Positions 1-8,475 of a stretch of DNA of 64,000 nt are shown in pieces. The notes under the pieces were generated by a model. The model saw only the letters and a program-made list of their open reading frames with translations, searched no databases and had not been told where the DNA came from. Origin of the DNA: JADGRF01 sp035274465 (GTDB lineage Bacteria > Myxococcota_A > Polyangia > Polyangiales > JAFGIB01); the NCBI GenBank assembly GCA_035274465.1, contig DATEOF010000167.1, forward strand, positions 10,252 through 74,251, in the 5' to 3' direction. How positions within the stretch are numbered: the stretch's first letter is position 1; each line of letters begins with the position of its first letter. Both the position numbers and the translations under genes were made by a program.

Positions 1-39
1 GATTTCATCCGCTGGGACCTGCCGCGCCACGGCTGTTAA
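1..39 (+). CDS. C-terminal end of an unidentified protein (cut by left edge)
   Basis: Frame 1 is open from the first base and reads 12 codons (DFIRWDLPRHGC) to a TAA at 37-39. This could be the tail of a gene that starts outside the window. Too little is present to name a family, and a chance open frame cannot be excluded. Confidence 0.35.
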   Translation, partial: DFIRWDLPRHGC

Positions 40-103
40 AGCACTGCGATTCTAAGCGCGGGCTGTGTGCGCGCTCAAGCGCCGCACGCCTACCGCGGGA
101 GTC

Positions 104-1294
104 TCACTTCTTCTTCGTGAAATAGCGCCCAAACGGCAGCGCATTGAGCTTTTGGTCGCGCTGGAAGCTGCGGACGTAGTCGCGAGCTTCGCGGTTGTTT
201 TCGTCGTAAGTCAGGGCCTTTGCGTAGTGCTCGCAGGCGCCGGCCGGGTCGTTGCGCGTGATCGAGATCCGCGCGAAGCAGATCGCCTGCCATTTCAATA
301 CCTGCGGATCGCCGGGGTTGTCCGCGAGCATCTCGCGCGCCAGGCGCGCCGCGTCCTCGTAGTGCTTGTGCGAGAGCGCATTGAGCACGAGCTTGAGACG
401 GTTCACGTCGGTGGGTTGCGGCGGAACCTGGGGTTGCTCGCCCTGGCTGGGCGCCGGACCCGAGGGCGCGCCTGGGTTCGCGCTCGGCTTTCCACTGGCC
501 GGTCCGCTCGGGGTGCGCGCGGCGGGGTTGCTCGGGCTCGAGCCGGACGGCGACACGGGTCCAGTCGGCGTGCGCACGATCGGCGTGCTGGCGCTCGACC
601 GCCGGGTCACGCCGGTGACAGGCCCGGTCTGTGGGCGCGTCACCGATCCGGTGGCCGGTCTCGCGATGGGCACCGTCGCAGTGCGTACCGGTGCGCTCGG
701 CGAGCGCGCGGCGGCCGCGGCGATGGCGTTCGCGTCGAGCTGCACGCTCTGGCCGCGCGGCCGCACCGCGGCATTCCCGGGGGATGAGCCGGAGCCCGAG
801 GGCTGAACCGCAGGCATGTTCGTGCGCGACTTGCTGGTACTCGCGGCCCCGGCCTCCGGCATCATCGACAGCCGTGCGGCCACGTCGCGCGTGGGCATGG
901 CCGTCGAGTTCTCGAGCAGCGTGCGGGTCCAGCTCGCGTTGGGGTCGTCGCCGTGGGCGCGAGCAAACTCCACCAGTTGCAGGATCTGGCGCTTCTGCTC
1001 GGCGTCGGTGTGGATGAACTCCACCCCCATGCCGGCTGCGTGCCGAAACTGTTCTGCCTGCTCGGGCGTGACCACGTGCACCACGCGTGCGGTGATCGCG
1101 ATCTCGGTACCCTCGGGCAAGGCCAGCCGCAACTCGACGTTGCTCAGCACCTCGGGGGCCCGATCGCTGCGGATGAACATGCCGCCACGACAGATGTCGT
1201 TGGCGTAGGTGTCCACGAACTCCCGCCACGTCTCGCAGCGCAACTGCAACGGCTCGTTCGACGGATAGCGCTGACTGCGGCGTTCCGAGTCCAT
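104..1294 (-). CDS. PilZ domain protein with C-terminal TPR region
   Basis: The 396-residue protein opens with a PilZ domain (about residues 4-110), the cyclic-di-GMP receptor fold. An arginine cluster RRSQR near residue 5 fits the RxxxR half of the ligand site. The second half reads DICRGG, where the usual serine of D/NxSxxG is cysteine. Residues about 165-300 are a low-complexity Pro/Ser/Thr/Gly linker with repeated TGPV-like units. The last 100 residues form helical pairs typical of tetratricopeptide repeats. There is no signal peptide, so it is probably cytoplasmic. It reads away from its right neighbour. I infer a c-di-GMP-linked regulator or scaffold of the kind common in myxobacteria. 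The substituted serine leaves actual ligand binding open. Confidence 0.85.
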   Translation of the reverse strand: MDSERRSQRYPSNEPLQLRCETWREFVDTYANDICRGGMFIRSDRAPEVLSNVELRLALPEGTEIAITARVVHVVTPEQAEQFRHAAGMGVEFIHTDAEQKRQILQLVEFARAHGDDPNASWTRTLLENSTAMPTRDVAARLSMMPEAGAASTSKSRTNMPAVQPSGSGSSPGNAAVRPRGQSVQLDANAIAAAAARSPSAPVRTATVPIARPATGSVTRPQTGPVTGVTRRSSASTPIVRTPTGPVSPSGSSPSNPAARTPSGPASGKPSANPGAPSGPAPSQGEQPQVPPQPTDVNRLKLVLNALSHKHYEDAARLAREMLADNPGDPQVLKWQAICFARISITRNDPAGACEHYAKALTYDENNREARDYVRSFQRDQKLNALPFGRYFTKKK

Positions 1295-1429
1295 CCCCTG
1301 AGAGTCTCAGCTTAGCACGGGGAGATCGTTTTCTGCCTTCGGCCAGCGTTGGCTGTAATGACAGGTGAGCCGCTCGGTGTGGACAATGCAATTGTCACAC
1401 TCGCGCGTTAGCACATACACTCGCCGGCG

Positions 1430-2050
1430 ATGCCGCTCCCTGCTGCGGAAGTGCCACCGCTCGATCCCGCGCAAAGTCAGGCAATTTCTACCGCGCGCAA
1501 GGCACAGCGCGGTTTCGCGTTCGCCATCAAGCTGGCCAAGTTCAACGGCGTGAGCTTGCTGCTGGCAGCGGCGCTCTCGGTCATGTTGGCGTTGTTCGAC
1601 CCCGGGCTGCTGCTATCGGCGGCGGGACTCGCGGCCTGCGGTTGGTTCGAGCTGCACGCAGGCAAGCGCCTCGCCCAATACGAGCCGCGCGCACTGCGCT
1701 GGCTGGCCGCCAACCAGCTGCTGCTGATGGCGGCGGTGGTGATCTATGCCGGCGTGCAGCTGCAGGCCACGCTGTCGGGGCAGTCATCGCTGTCGGCCGA
1801 GCTCGCAAGTCACCCCGAGCTGGCCACAATGCTGGCGTCGATCGACGATCCGGCGGTGCAGGACATGCTGACGTCGATGGACGACATGTACCGCTACGGC
1901 AAGCTGCTGGTGTACGCCATCGTGATCGGCGTCACGCTGGTCGCGCAGGGAGGCGCCGCGCTGTACTACCTGTCGCGGCGCAAGCACCTGCGAGAGTTCG
2001 TGACCGGCACGCCCGGCTGGGTGCGCGAACACCTGCAGCGCGACGTTTGA
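1430..2050 (+). CDS. Hypothetical membrane protein, four predicted TM segments
   Basis: I do not recognise a family. The 206-residue product has an N-terminal cytoplasmic-looking stretch of about 35 residues. Hydrophobic segments follow at about 41-55, 58-74, 92-111 and 158-180, with a Ser/Met/Asp-rich loop (112-157) between the last two, and a basic C-terminal tail. The layout resembles small integral membrane proteins of unknown role in other myxobacteria. Its stop codon abuts the stop of the convergent FkbM gene with no base between them, so the two transcripts must end inside each other. Confidence 0.75.
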   Translation: MPLPAAEVPPLDPAQSQAISTARKAQRGFAFAIKLAKFNGVSLLLAAALSVMLALFDPGLLLSAAGLAACGWFELHAGKRLAQYEPRALRWLAANQLLLMAAVVIYAGVQLQATLSGQSSLSAELASHPELATMLASIDDPAVQDMLTSMDDMYRYGKLLVYAIVIGVTLVAQGGAALYYLSRRKHLREFVTGTPGWVREHLQRDV

Positions 2051-2914
2051 TCAACCGTGCACGTGCGCTTCCCAGGCGCGTTTGAGCTCGTCCAGCTCGG
2101 GCGCGCTGCCAGGCAACACCCAGTGGCGCGCGAACAGCAGGTCGAAGAAGCCCGGGTCGCTGCCGTCTTGCTTGATCCAGCTGAGCTGGCTGAACACGTG
2201 CTCGCTGCTGTGTAGCGGCTCCGGCAGTGGCAGCAGGTGCAGCACGGCGCCGAACGGGAAGCCGCGCATGATCTCGGCGAAGCGTTCGGTGGCATCGCCG
2301 TGCGCGACGATGCCGCGCGGCCAGTACTCGCTGATGATGTAGTCGGCGCGCGCGAGCGTTTCACGCGCGCCTTCCAGCACTCGCACCTCGGAGCCCTGCG
2401 TATCGAGCTTCAGCACGATCGGCCGAGGAAGCTCGCGGCCGCGCAATACGTCGTCCAGCCGCACGCTCGCGACCTCGATCTGTGCCTGCGAGCGGCTCCC
2501 GGTGCCCGCCGTCTTCGGCTGCAGGCGGTGATCGCCGAGGTTGTCGCTGGACAGGGCGAGCGCGAGGCGCGCCGGTTCGGAGTAGCACGCGAGCGCGTGG
2601 CACTCGATCTGGTCCAATAACCCGTGCCGCGCGATGTTGCGCGTCAGGTAGCCGAAGTTGCGCGGCTCGGGCTCGAAGGCGATGCCGATCGAACCGCTGC
2701 GCTCGACCACCGGCACGACCACCAGGCCGATGTTGGCGCCGACATCGATGAAGGTCCCCGGGCCGTCCGAGAACAGGCGTTCGACGAGCGTCACGAGCGT
2801 CTTCGCCCAGAAGCCGAGCGTTGCGTACTCGTGCATGACCACGCGATCGGCCTGCGCGCCCTCGAAGAGGCCGTACTCGCCGTTCACGAGAATGGAGCCG
2901 GGCGCCAGCGACAT
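2051..2914 (-). CDS. FkbM family SAM-dependent methyltransferase
   Basis: The 287-residue protein has the Rossmann SAM-binding motif FIDVGANIGL (residues 55-64) and the downstream acidic motif AFEPEP (79-84), which begins the second strand in FkbM-type methyltransferases. The family O-methylates sugars or polyketides in glycan and natural-product pathways. The true substrate cannot be read from sequence. No glycosyltransferase or PKS gene lies next to it. It is convergent with the membrane protein on its left and divergent from the CysH fusion on its right. Length is normal for the family. Confidence 0.88.
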   Translation of the reverse strand: MSLAPGSILVNGEYGLFEGAQADRVVMHEYATLGFWAKTLVTLVERLFSDGPGTFIDVGANIGLVVVPVVERSGSIGIAFEPEPRNFGYLTRNIARHGLLDQIECHALACYSEPARLALALSSDNLGDHRLQPKTAGTGSRSQAQIEVASVRLDDVLRGRELPRPIVLKLDTQGSEVRVLEGARETLARADYIISEYWPRGIVAHGDATERFAEIMRGFPFGAVLHLLPLPEPLHSSEHVFSQLSWIKQDGSDPGFFDLLFARHWVLPGSAPELDELKRAWEAHVHG

Positions 2915-3061
2915 GCAGGGAGGTTTGCGATTTCATCCGACATCGTCAACGGGTTGCGTATTCCCTAGTTCACGACTCAAGAAATAAAGAATCGCCTTGC
3001 TCTCTATGCCAGCTTTGCTATTTGCGGGGTTATGCTGGGCGATGGGTCTAGGACAGCCTCC

Positions 3062-4093
3062 ATGCACGTGACGATGGTCAAGAAGCAGCTGGCGAGCGGG
3101 CTCCCTTGTCGTAAGTGCGCGCAGGCTGAGGACTTGCTGCGCAGCCGCGGCCTTCTGGAGCGCATCGACCGCGTGGTCGTGGCGGTCGAGGGCGAGCCGA
3201 GCTCCGAAGGCATGCGCCTGGGGGAGCGCTTCGGTATTGAAAGTGCTCCGTTTTTCGTGGTGCGCGACGCGCAGGGCCAGGAGGAAGCCATGGTCAGCAC
3301 GCTGAAGCTGATCCAGCTCCTCGCCCCGCCATCGTCTCCGGTAGTCGCCAACGGGCGAATTCCGGCCCAGGAAATATCACGGCTTCTAGGCAACCTCAGC
3401 GACCAGGAGCCACAGGAGATCATCCGCGCGGCCTTCGAGCGCTTTGGCGCCGAGTGCGCGATCGCCTGGAGCGGCGCCGAGGACGTGGTGCTGATCGACA
3501 TGGCCGTGCGCAGCGGCCTGCCGTTCTCGGTCTTCAGCCTGGACACCGGACGACTGCATCCCGAGACCTATCGCTTCATCGACAAGGTGCGGAAGCACTA
3601 CGGCATCGAGATCGAGCTGATGGCGCCCGAGGCGACCGCGCTGCAAGCGTTCGTGCGCAAGAAGGGCCTGTTCAGCTTCTACGAAGAAGGGCACGGCGAA
3701 TGCTGCGGCGTGCGCAAGGTCGAGCCGCTGAAGCGCGCGCTGCGCGGCTATCGCGCGTGGATGACCGGGCAGCGTCGTGATCAGAGCCCGACGCGCGCTG
3801 CGGTCAGCGTGCTGCAAGAAGATCCGGCGTTCGAAGGCAAGGAGGGCCAGCTGTTGAAGTGGAATCCTCTGGCCAACTGGAGCTCCGCGCGCGTCTGGGA
3901 GTACATCCGCAGCCACAGCGTGCCGTACAACGAGCTGCACGAGCGCGGCTTCGTCTCGATCGGCTGCGAGCCGTGCACGCGCGCCGTGTTGCCCGGTCAG
4001 CACGAGCGCGAGGGACGCTGGTGGTGGGAAGCCGCCACGCAGAAAGAGTGCGGCCTGCACAAAGTGCCGCCGCCCGAACAGCGCTCCATCTGA
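3062..4093 (+). CDS. cysH: Thioredoxin-fold/CysH fusion: assimilatory adenylylsulfate reductase
   Basis: This protein reduces APS (or PAPS) to sulfite in cysteine biosynthesis. Counting from ATG 3062 it has 343 residues. Residues 1-90 look like a glutaredoxin/thioredoxin fold, with CRKC at 16-19 and a cis-proline loop SAPFF at 61-65. Residues 105-343 are the CysH domain. It has a substrate loop AWSGAEDVV near 135-143, SLDTGRLHPE at 159-168, paired cysteines 214-215 and C302xxC305 for a 4Fe-4S cluster, and the catalytic KECGLH with Cys330. The cluster cysteines favour the APS type. An in-frame ATG at 3032 exists. I prefer 3062 because AGGA precedes it and the domain starts there. The N-terminal redox domain probably recycles the catalytic cysteine. 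Confidence 0.9.
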   Translation: MHVTMVKKQLASGLPCRKCAQAEDLLRSRGLLERIDRVVVAVEGEPSSEGMRLGERFGIESAPFFVVRDAQGQEEAMVSTLKLIQLLAPPSSPVVANGRIPAQEISRLLGNLSDQEPQEIIRAAFERFGAECAIAWSGAEDVVLIDMAVRSGLPFSVFSLDTGRLHPETYRFIDKVRKHYGIEIELMAPEATALQAFVRKKGLFSFYEEGHGECCGVRKVEPLKRALRGYRAWMTGQRRDQSPTRAAVSVLQEDPAFEGKEGQLLKWNPLANWSSARVWEYIRSHSVPYNELHERGFVSIGCEPCTRAVLPGQHEREGRWWWEAATQKECGLHKVPPPEQRSI

Positions 4094-4121
4094 CAACACA
4101 TTCGTGTAGGCTGCGCGGCTC

Positions 4122-6476
4122 ATGCGCGCGGCGACGATGCGTCTGGGGGGGCCGGTCCTGCTATGCGCGCTGGCGTGCCAGTCGATCGCGGGCGCGCAAA
4201 ACGCCCAGGCTCCCAATGATCCGCGCGTGCTGTCGATCACGGTCAGCGGTGGCGTCTCGCTGGGCGCGTTCGAAGCTGGCGTCCTCTATTTCTTGAGCGA
4301 AGCCATCAAGCGCAGCGAGGGCGCGGTCGACCTGCGCATCGCCACCGGTGCCTCGGCGGGCAGCGCCAACGCGCTGATCAGCCTGCTCGACAGCTGCAGC
4401 GCTCGGGTCGACGACCCCACACAGAGCCTCGGCTTTCAGACCTGGATTCCCGTCGGCCTCCAGCAGCTGTTCAAGCCCGACGAAGTCACACCCACCTCGG
4501 TGTTGAGTCGCGAGCCGCTGCGAGAGGCGATGCAGCGCGTGGCCACGAAGTGGCGCGCTGGGCTGCGCGCGGATTGCGACGTGGTGCTCGGCGTGAGCGT
4601 CACGCGCAAAGTGCCCGAGAGCTCGGTGCTGGGCGGGAACAATCGCGGACCCGCGGTCCAGGTGCCGCGTTCCGGCGAGAAGTTCGTGGTGCGCATCCAG
4701 GGCCGCGGGGCCGGGCGCGTGCCGTTGCTTTCCAACTACGTCGATCCGCACGCGCCCTTACCGCAGCCGTTCCTGCCGCTGTCAGCGGCCGAGGATGACG
4801 CCGCGCAGGCCCACAACTTCGAGCAGCTCCTGGATCTGCTCTACGCCTCGGCGGCATTTCCGTTCGCATTCGCGCCGCATGCGATCCTGCACTGTGAGAC
4901 CGATCCGCGCGCCGACATGACGGCGCAGAGCCTGATCTGCGAGCATCCGGAACGTTCGCTGTTCATCGACGGCGGCGTGTTCGACAACTCACCGCTGCGC
5001 CTCAACTACCGCGTCGTGCAGCGTGGGTTGCGCCGCGGCGCGGATGGCCGCGTGGTGTGGCTGCCGCCGGGCACAGAGGACCGGGCGAAGCCACCCGCGG
5101 TGCGCTACTCGTACATCGATCCGGCCACGGGCGACTTTCCGGCGCTGGACGTCGAGGAGAAGGCGGCCGAGGAGGGCGATGCGCTCGATCTGGGCGCGCA
5201 CCTCGCGCAGAGCTTCGTCGAGTCCGCGCGCCGCCGAGAGCTGCTGGCGCTCCTGGAAGACACCGACGCCGCGAACGCGCTTGGCGACATCGGCATGACG
5301 CAGAACCAGCTGCCGACGATCTCCAGCCAGCTCGGTGCGTTCTTCGGCTTCTTCGAGCGTGACTTCCGCGAGCTCGACTTCTACATCGGCATGTACGACG
5401 GCATGGTCAGCGTGCAGCGCTTCCTCGAGACCAGCGCGCCGAGCCAAGCGGTCAAGGACCTCCTCTCCGCAGCGTTTCCCGTCCTGCAGCAGCCGTTGCG
5501 CAACGACCTCCCGCGCGGGCTCTTGCCCTTCGCCTGTCTGGTGTCGCAAGTCGAGCGGGGCTACGCGGGGCTCGCGCCCGCTTGCGACGGACCCGAGCTG
5601 CGAAACTTCCGCATCCTCTTGCAGGTCACGCTCGATCGCTTGCACGCCGCATGCAAGCGCACGCCCGCGGACAAGATTCCGCCGCAAGCCTCCGGCCTGT
5701 GCTTCGACGCGGCGCGCGGCAAGCCTCGCGTGTTGGTGCGCGGTGTGCCGCCGTTGCCGGTCGAGAGCTGCTCGCGCACGGACGAGGAGCTGGACTTCGC
5801 CTACTCGCTGCGCCTGTTCAGCGAATACCAATTCGCCTTTCGCGACCTCGGCCTAGCGCGCGAGGACGCGCACTACGGCCTGGTCAAGATCCGGCGCAGG
5901 CTGCTCGAGATCGCCACCAGCTTGGCCGACGCCCAACCGAACCCAGTCAGCCAGGCGCTGATCGTCACCGCCGGCCGCATCGGTGTGAACCAGATCCTGT
6001 ACGAGCCGCCGCGCAACTTGGTGTACCTCACCGCGGGCACGGCGGTGGAGATCGGCGCGACCCTGATGCCGTTCAAGTGGAACGAGAGCTGGGTCCGCGC
6101 CAACCTGGCGCTTCAGATCGGTCACTGGGAGACGATCGTCACGCCCGACCACCTGGCGCTCAACTTTTCACCGATGATCGGCCCGGAGTTCCAGCTCTTG
6201 TTCATGTCCTCGCAGGCGCTGCAATGGATGATCGGCGGCCGCGTCGGCTATCAGTTCAGCGTCACCGATGGAGCGGGCTTCAGTGACTGCACCGAGGAAA
6301 GCTCGTTCGGGGACGGGCGCAACTGCAGCCAGCTCTTGGTGCAAGGCTACCTGGCCAGCGGGCTACTCGAACGTTTGCGCGCGCAGTTGGTGCTCGAAGT
6401 GTACCCCACGGGCCATGCCCCCGAGTACAAGTCGCGGATCGGCCTGCAGCTCTCGTTCGGGCTGCAGCTGTTCTGA
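4122..6476 (+). CDS. Secreted patatin-like phospholipase with beta-rich C-terminal domain
   Basis: The 784-residue protein begins with a signal peptide (cleavage likely near AGA at 23-25). The patatin core follows: oxyanion-hole glycines in SGGVSLGAFEAG (42-53), nucleophile serine 78 in GASAG, and the catalytic aspartate of the dyad in DGG at 283-285. The family hydrolyses acyl esters of phospholipids. The core is longer than usual, with a helical insert around residues 310-560. The final 170 residues alternate hydrophobic and polar positions and end in a strand finishing with Phe, as outer-membrane barrels do. I infer an exported lipase that may be held in the outer membrane. ATG 4137 is an alternative start. 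Confidence 0.85.
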   Translation: MRAATMRLGGPVLLCALACQSIAGAQNAQAPNDPRVLSITVSGGVSLGAFEAGVLYFLSEAIKRSEGAVDLRIATGASAGSANALISLLDSCSARVDDPTQSLGFQTWIPVGLQQLFKPDEVTPTSVLSREPLREAMQRVATKWRAGLRADCDVVLGVSVTRKVPESSVLGGNNRGPAVQVPRSGEKFVVRIQGRGAGRVPLLSNYVDPHAPLPQPFLPLSAAEDDAAQAHNFEQLLDLLYASAAFPFAFAPHAILHCETDPRADMTAQSLICEHPERSLFIDGGVFDNSPLRLNYRVVQRGLRRGADGRVVWLPPGTEDRAKPPAVRYSYIDPATGDFPALDVEEKAAEEGDALDLGAHLAQSFVESARRRELLALLEDTDAANALGDIGMTQNQLPTISSQLGAFFGFFERDFRELDFYIGMYDGMVSVQRFLETSAPSQAVKDLLSAAFPVLQQPLRNDLPRGLLPFACLVSQVERGYAGLAPACDGPELRNFRILLQVTLDRLHAACKRTPADKIPPQASGLCFDAARGKPRVLVRGVPPLPVESCSRTDEELDFAYSLRLFSEYQFAFRDLGLAREDAHYGLVKIRRRLLEIATSLADAQPNPVSQALIVTAGRIGVNQILYEPPRNLVYLTAGTAVEIGATLMPFKWNESWVRANLALQIGHWETIVTPDHLALNFSPMIGPEFQLLFMSSQALQWMIGGRVGYQFSVTDGAGFSDCTEESSFGDGRNCSQLLVQGYLASGLLERLRAQLVLEVYPTGHAPEYKSRIGLQLSFGLQLF

Positions 6477-6477
6477 G

Positions 6478-6969
6478 TCAAGGTACCTGGAACGCCTGCA
6501 CGCTCCGCACGACCTTCGTCAGCACCTTCAACCAGGCAGCATGCACAGTGTTCGGGCTGGCGGCTGCGTTGCGACACATCACGCTGGCTCGATTGGCGTT
6601 CAGGTCGCCGCCGGAGACATTCGCGATCGTCAGCGTGATGACGGTGCGGCCCTTCGGGGCCAGCGTGACTTGAGCGTAGTCGCTGGACTTCGTGGTGGAA
6701 AGCCAGCACTCGGCCAGCTGTGTGGTGTCAGTCTGGTTCTCGAGCTGCAGCTTCGCGGTGACGAAGGTTGCAGGTGGATCTGCATCGGTGCACGTGTCTT
6801 GGACCAGGGTCAGAAAATCGGACGTGTTGCCCGGCAGGGCAGTCGACGTGTTCTTCCAGTGGAGCTGCGCTTCGCCGATCGCTGGGCAGTCGGCCCGTGC
6901 GACGGGGCTCAGGGCCGTGCCCAACAACGTCAATGCAAACACCGTGGTTTCAAGCGTGCTCTTGATCAT
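6478..6969 (-). CDS. Secreted hypothetical protein, paralogue of its upstream neighbour
   Basis: The 163-residue product has a signal peptide ending near ARA at residues 24-26, then a compact domain starting CPAIGEAQLHWKN. It shares a chain of identical blocks with the C-terminal half of the adjacent gene, including AKLQL, a following N-x-T, AECWLS-TK-SDY and VMCRNA. Four cysteines in this domain match in spacing, which suggests two disulfides. No known family is recognised. It follows the longer paralogue by 13 bases on the same strand, so the two are probably co-transcribed and arose by tandem duplication. Confidence 0.75.
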   Translation of the reverse strand: MIKSTLETTVFALTLLGTALSPVARADCPAIGEAQLHWKNTSTALPGNTSDFLTLVQDTCTDADPPATFVTAKLQLENQTDTTQLAECWLSTTKSSDYAQVTLAPKGRTVITLTIANVSGGDLNANRASVMCRNAAASPNTVHAAWLKVLTKVVRSVQAFQVP

Positions 6970-6982
6970 GCCTGCCTCTCCG

Positions 6983-7801
6983 CTACTTCACTTCGACGGC
7001 CTCTGCTGCTGTGACTGCTTCGGTAATGAGCTTGATCCCTGTCACTGCCAGCTCGCCCGTCGCGGGACCGGCGTTTCGACACATCACGGTCGAGGCGTTT
7101 GCGTGCTCGGCGCCACCTGCTGGGTTTACGATCTGCAGAAACACGCTGATGATCTCGCGCGCTGCCAGCTGCGGCGTGACGTAGTCGCTCGCCTTGGTGC
7201 TCGAAAGCCAGCACTCCGCCGTCTGAGGCATGTTCGTGCGATTGATCAGCTGCAGCTTTGCGCTCACGGTGGTCGCGAGCGGGGTCCCGGCGCATTCGCC
7301 GTCGCCGAGCAGCTGGAGAAACTCCGCGCCGGAACCGGGCAGGGGCGTCATCGCGTCGCGCCAGTTCAACTGCACTTCGCCGGATGCAGGGCAGACGGTC
7401 GGGCGCTTCAAGGGGCCCGGGTCTGTGGCAGGGGCGCCTGCGATCGGTGCCGCCATGCCGGCCGCGCCACCGTCCCGGCTCGATCCGCCGCTGCCAGCCG
7501 CAGGAACGCGCGATTCGCTACCGCCGCGTCCAGCTGCTGCTGCGCCTACGCCGACGTTGTCTCGACCGCCCGCGTCGGCTTTTTCCTGTTCGCCGGCGCC
7601 ACTGTCCGCTGCATCGTCGGAGGAGGCGTCGCGCTCTGGTTTGTTTCCCGGTTCTCCAGCGCCTGGGTCCACGCTGACCGCTTGGCTTCCGGCGCGTCCG
7701 CTCTGTGGGTGGCTGCGATTCTGTAGTGGAGAACACGCCCCGATCGCAGCGAGCGCCATGAATCCCCAGCGTAGGTATCTCGCGCGCCGGCCCTGAGCCA
7801 T
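6983..7801 (-). CDS. Lipoprotein with low-complexity linker, paralogue of the following gene
   Basis: The 272-residue product has a lipoprotein signal ending at IGAC (Cys23). A disordered linker of about 110 residues follows, rich in Gly, Ala, Ser and Asp, and then a C-terminal domain from about residue 137 that is homologous to the whole mature part of the next gene. Conserved points are CPASGEVQLNW, AKLQL, AECWLSSTKASDY and VMCRNAG. The long linker is what surface lipoproteins of this organism use to hold a domain away from the membrane. Function is unknown. Linker-free and linker-bearing paralogues side by side suggest a soluble and an anchored version of one domain. Confidence 0.75.
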   Translation of the reverse strand: MAQGRRARYLRWGFMALAAIGACSPLQNRSHPQSGRAGSQAVSVDPGAGEPGNKPERDASSDDAADSGAGEQEKADAGGRDNVGVGAAAAGRGGSESRVPAAGSGGSSRDGGAAGMAAPIAGAPATDPGPLKRPTVCPASGEVQLNWRDAMTPLPGSGAEFLQLLGDGECAGTPLATTVSAKLQLINRTNMPQTAECWLSSTKASDYVTPQLAAREIISVFLQIVNPAGGAEHANASTVMCRNAGPATGELAVTGIKLITEAVTAAEAVEVK

Positions 7802-7857
7802 GGCCGACTTCCTAGCGCGAAGTTACCTACATCGCCACCGCTGGTCTGGCCGGCCGA

Positions 7858-8358
7858 TCACCGTCGAATGTGGCGCCGCGGCCAGAGCGCGTAGAGGAAC
7901 ACCGGTGCGAACATGACGAGCTCGGTGAGTGCGGTGGACAACCCGACTGGAGAGAGGAAGCGCCGGCCGATCGGTGCCACCGGGATCGGGTTCCATGGCG
8001 CGAAGTAACGGTGGTTACTCCAGGGCCACGCCAATGCGCAGCCGAGGCCCCCGTCAGTGAGGGTATCGAGCAGCGCGTGACTGCCGACGACGCAGGCTGC
8101 GAACACCGCGGTGCGAAAAGCAGGCCTGCGAAGTGCCGCGGCGATCGATCCAACCACCACCGCGACCGCGAGCGCGAACACGATCGAGTGCGTCGCACCT
8201 CGATGCCCCCACGGATCACGGTAGCGAATGCCAAAGCCGAAGCCGAACACGTCGGCATCCGGCAGCATCGACAGCGCGGACCACGCCACCATGGATCCAA
8301 AGAGCTTCCACGAGTCCACGCGCTCGCGCTGGAAGAGTTGCGCGGCGGCCATACCCAC
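7858..8358 (-). CDS. YdjM/DUF457-like inner-membrane metal-dependent hydrolase
   Basis: Family motifs are clear. They are MLPDADV, the HRGATHS histidine motif, the helix HALLDTLTDGG, and hydrophobic segments between them. Members are small membrane proteins annotated as metal-dependent hydrolases with unknown substrates. The first conventional start is GTG at 8358, giving 166 residues. However, the frame stays open upstream to a TGA at 8395-8397 and encodes LASIGHIAVG directly before it, which matches the usual first helix of the family. Translation may therefore begin at CTG 8380-8382. It is divergent from the VOC gene to its right. Confidence 0.8.
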   Translation of the reverse strand: MGMAAAQLFQRERVDSWKLFGSMVAWSALSMLPDADVFGFGFGIRYRDPWGHRGATHSIVFALAVAVVVGSIAAALRRPAFRTAVFAACVVGSHALLDTLTDGGLGCALAWPWSNHRYFAPWNPIPVAPIGRRFLSPVGLSTALTELVMFAPVFLYALWPRRHIRR

Positions 8359-8475
8359 GGCGATGTGTCCGATGCTGGCCAGGGAAATTCCGGCTCAGGT
8401 TAGCACGGGGCGCTTCGACGGCTGTTAGCCGGCTAGTATAGCGTGTTGGTGGGCGGCGCTGTAGCGTCCGGTGCC

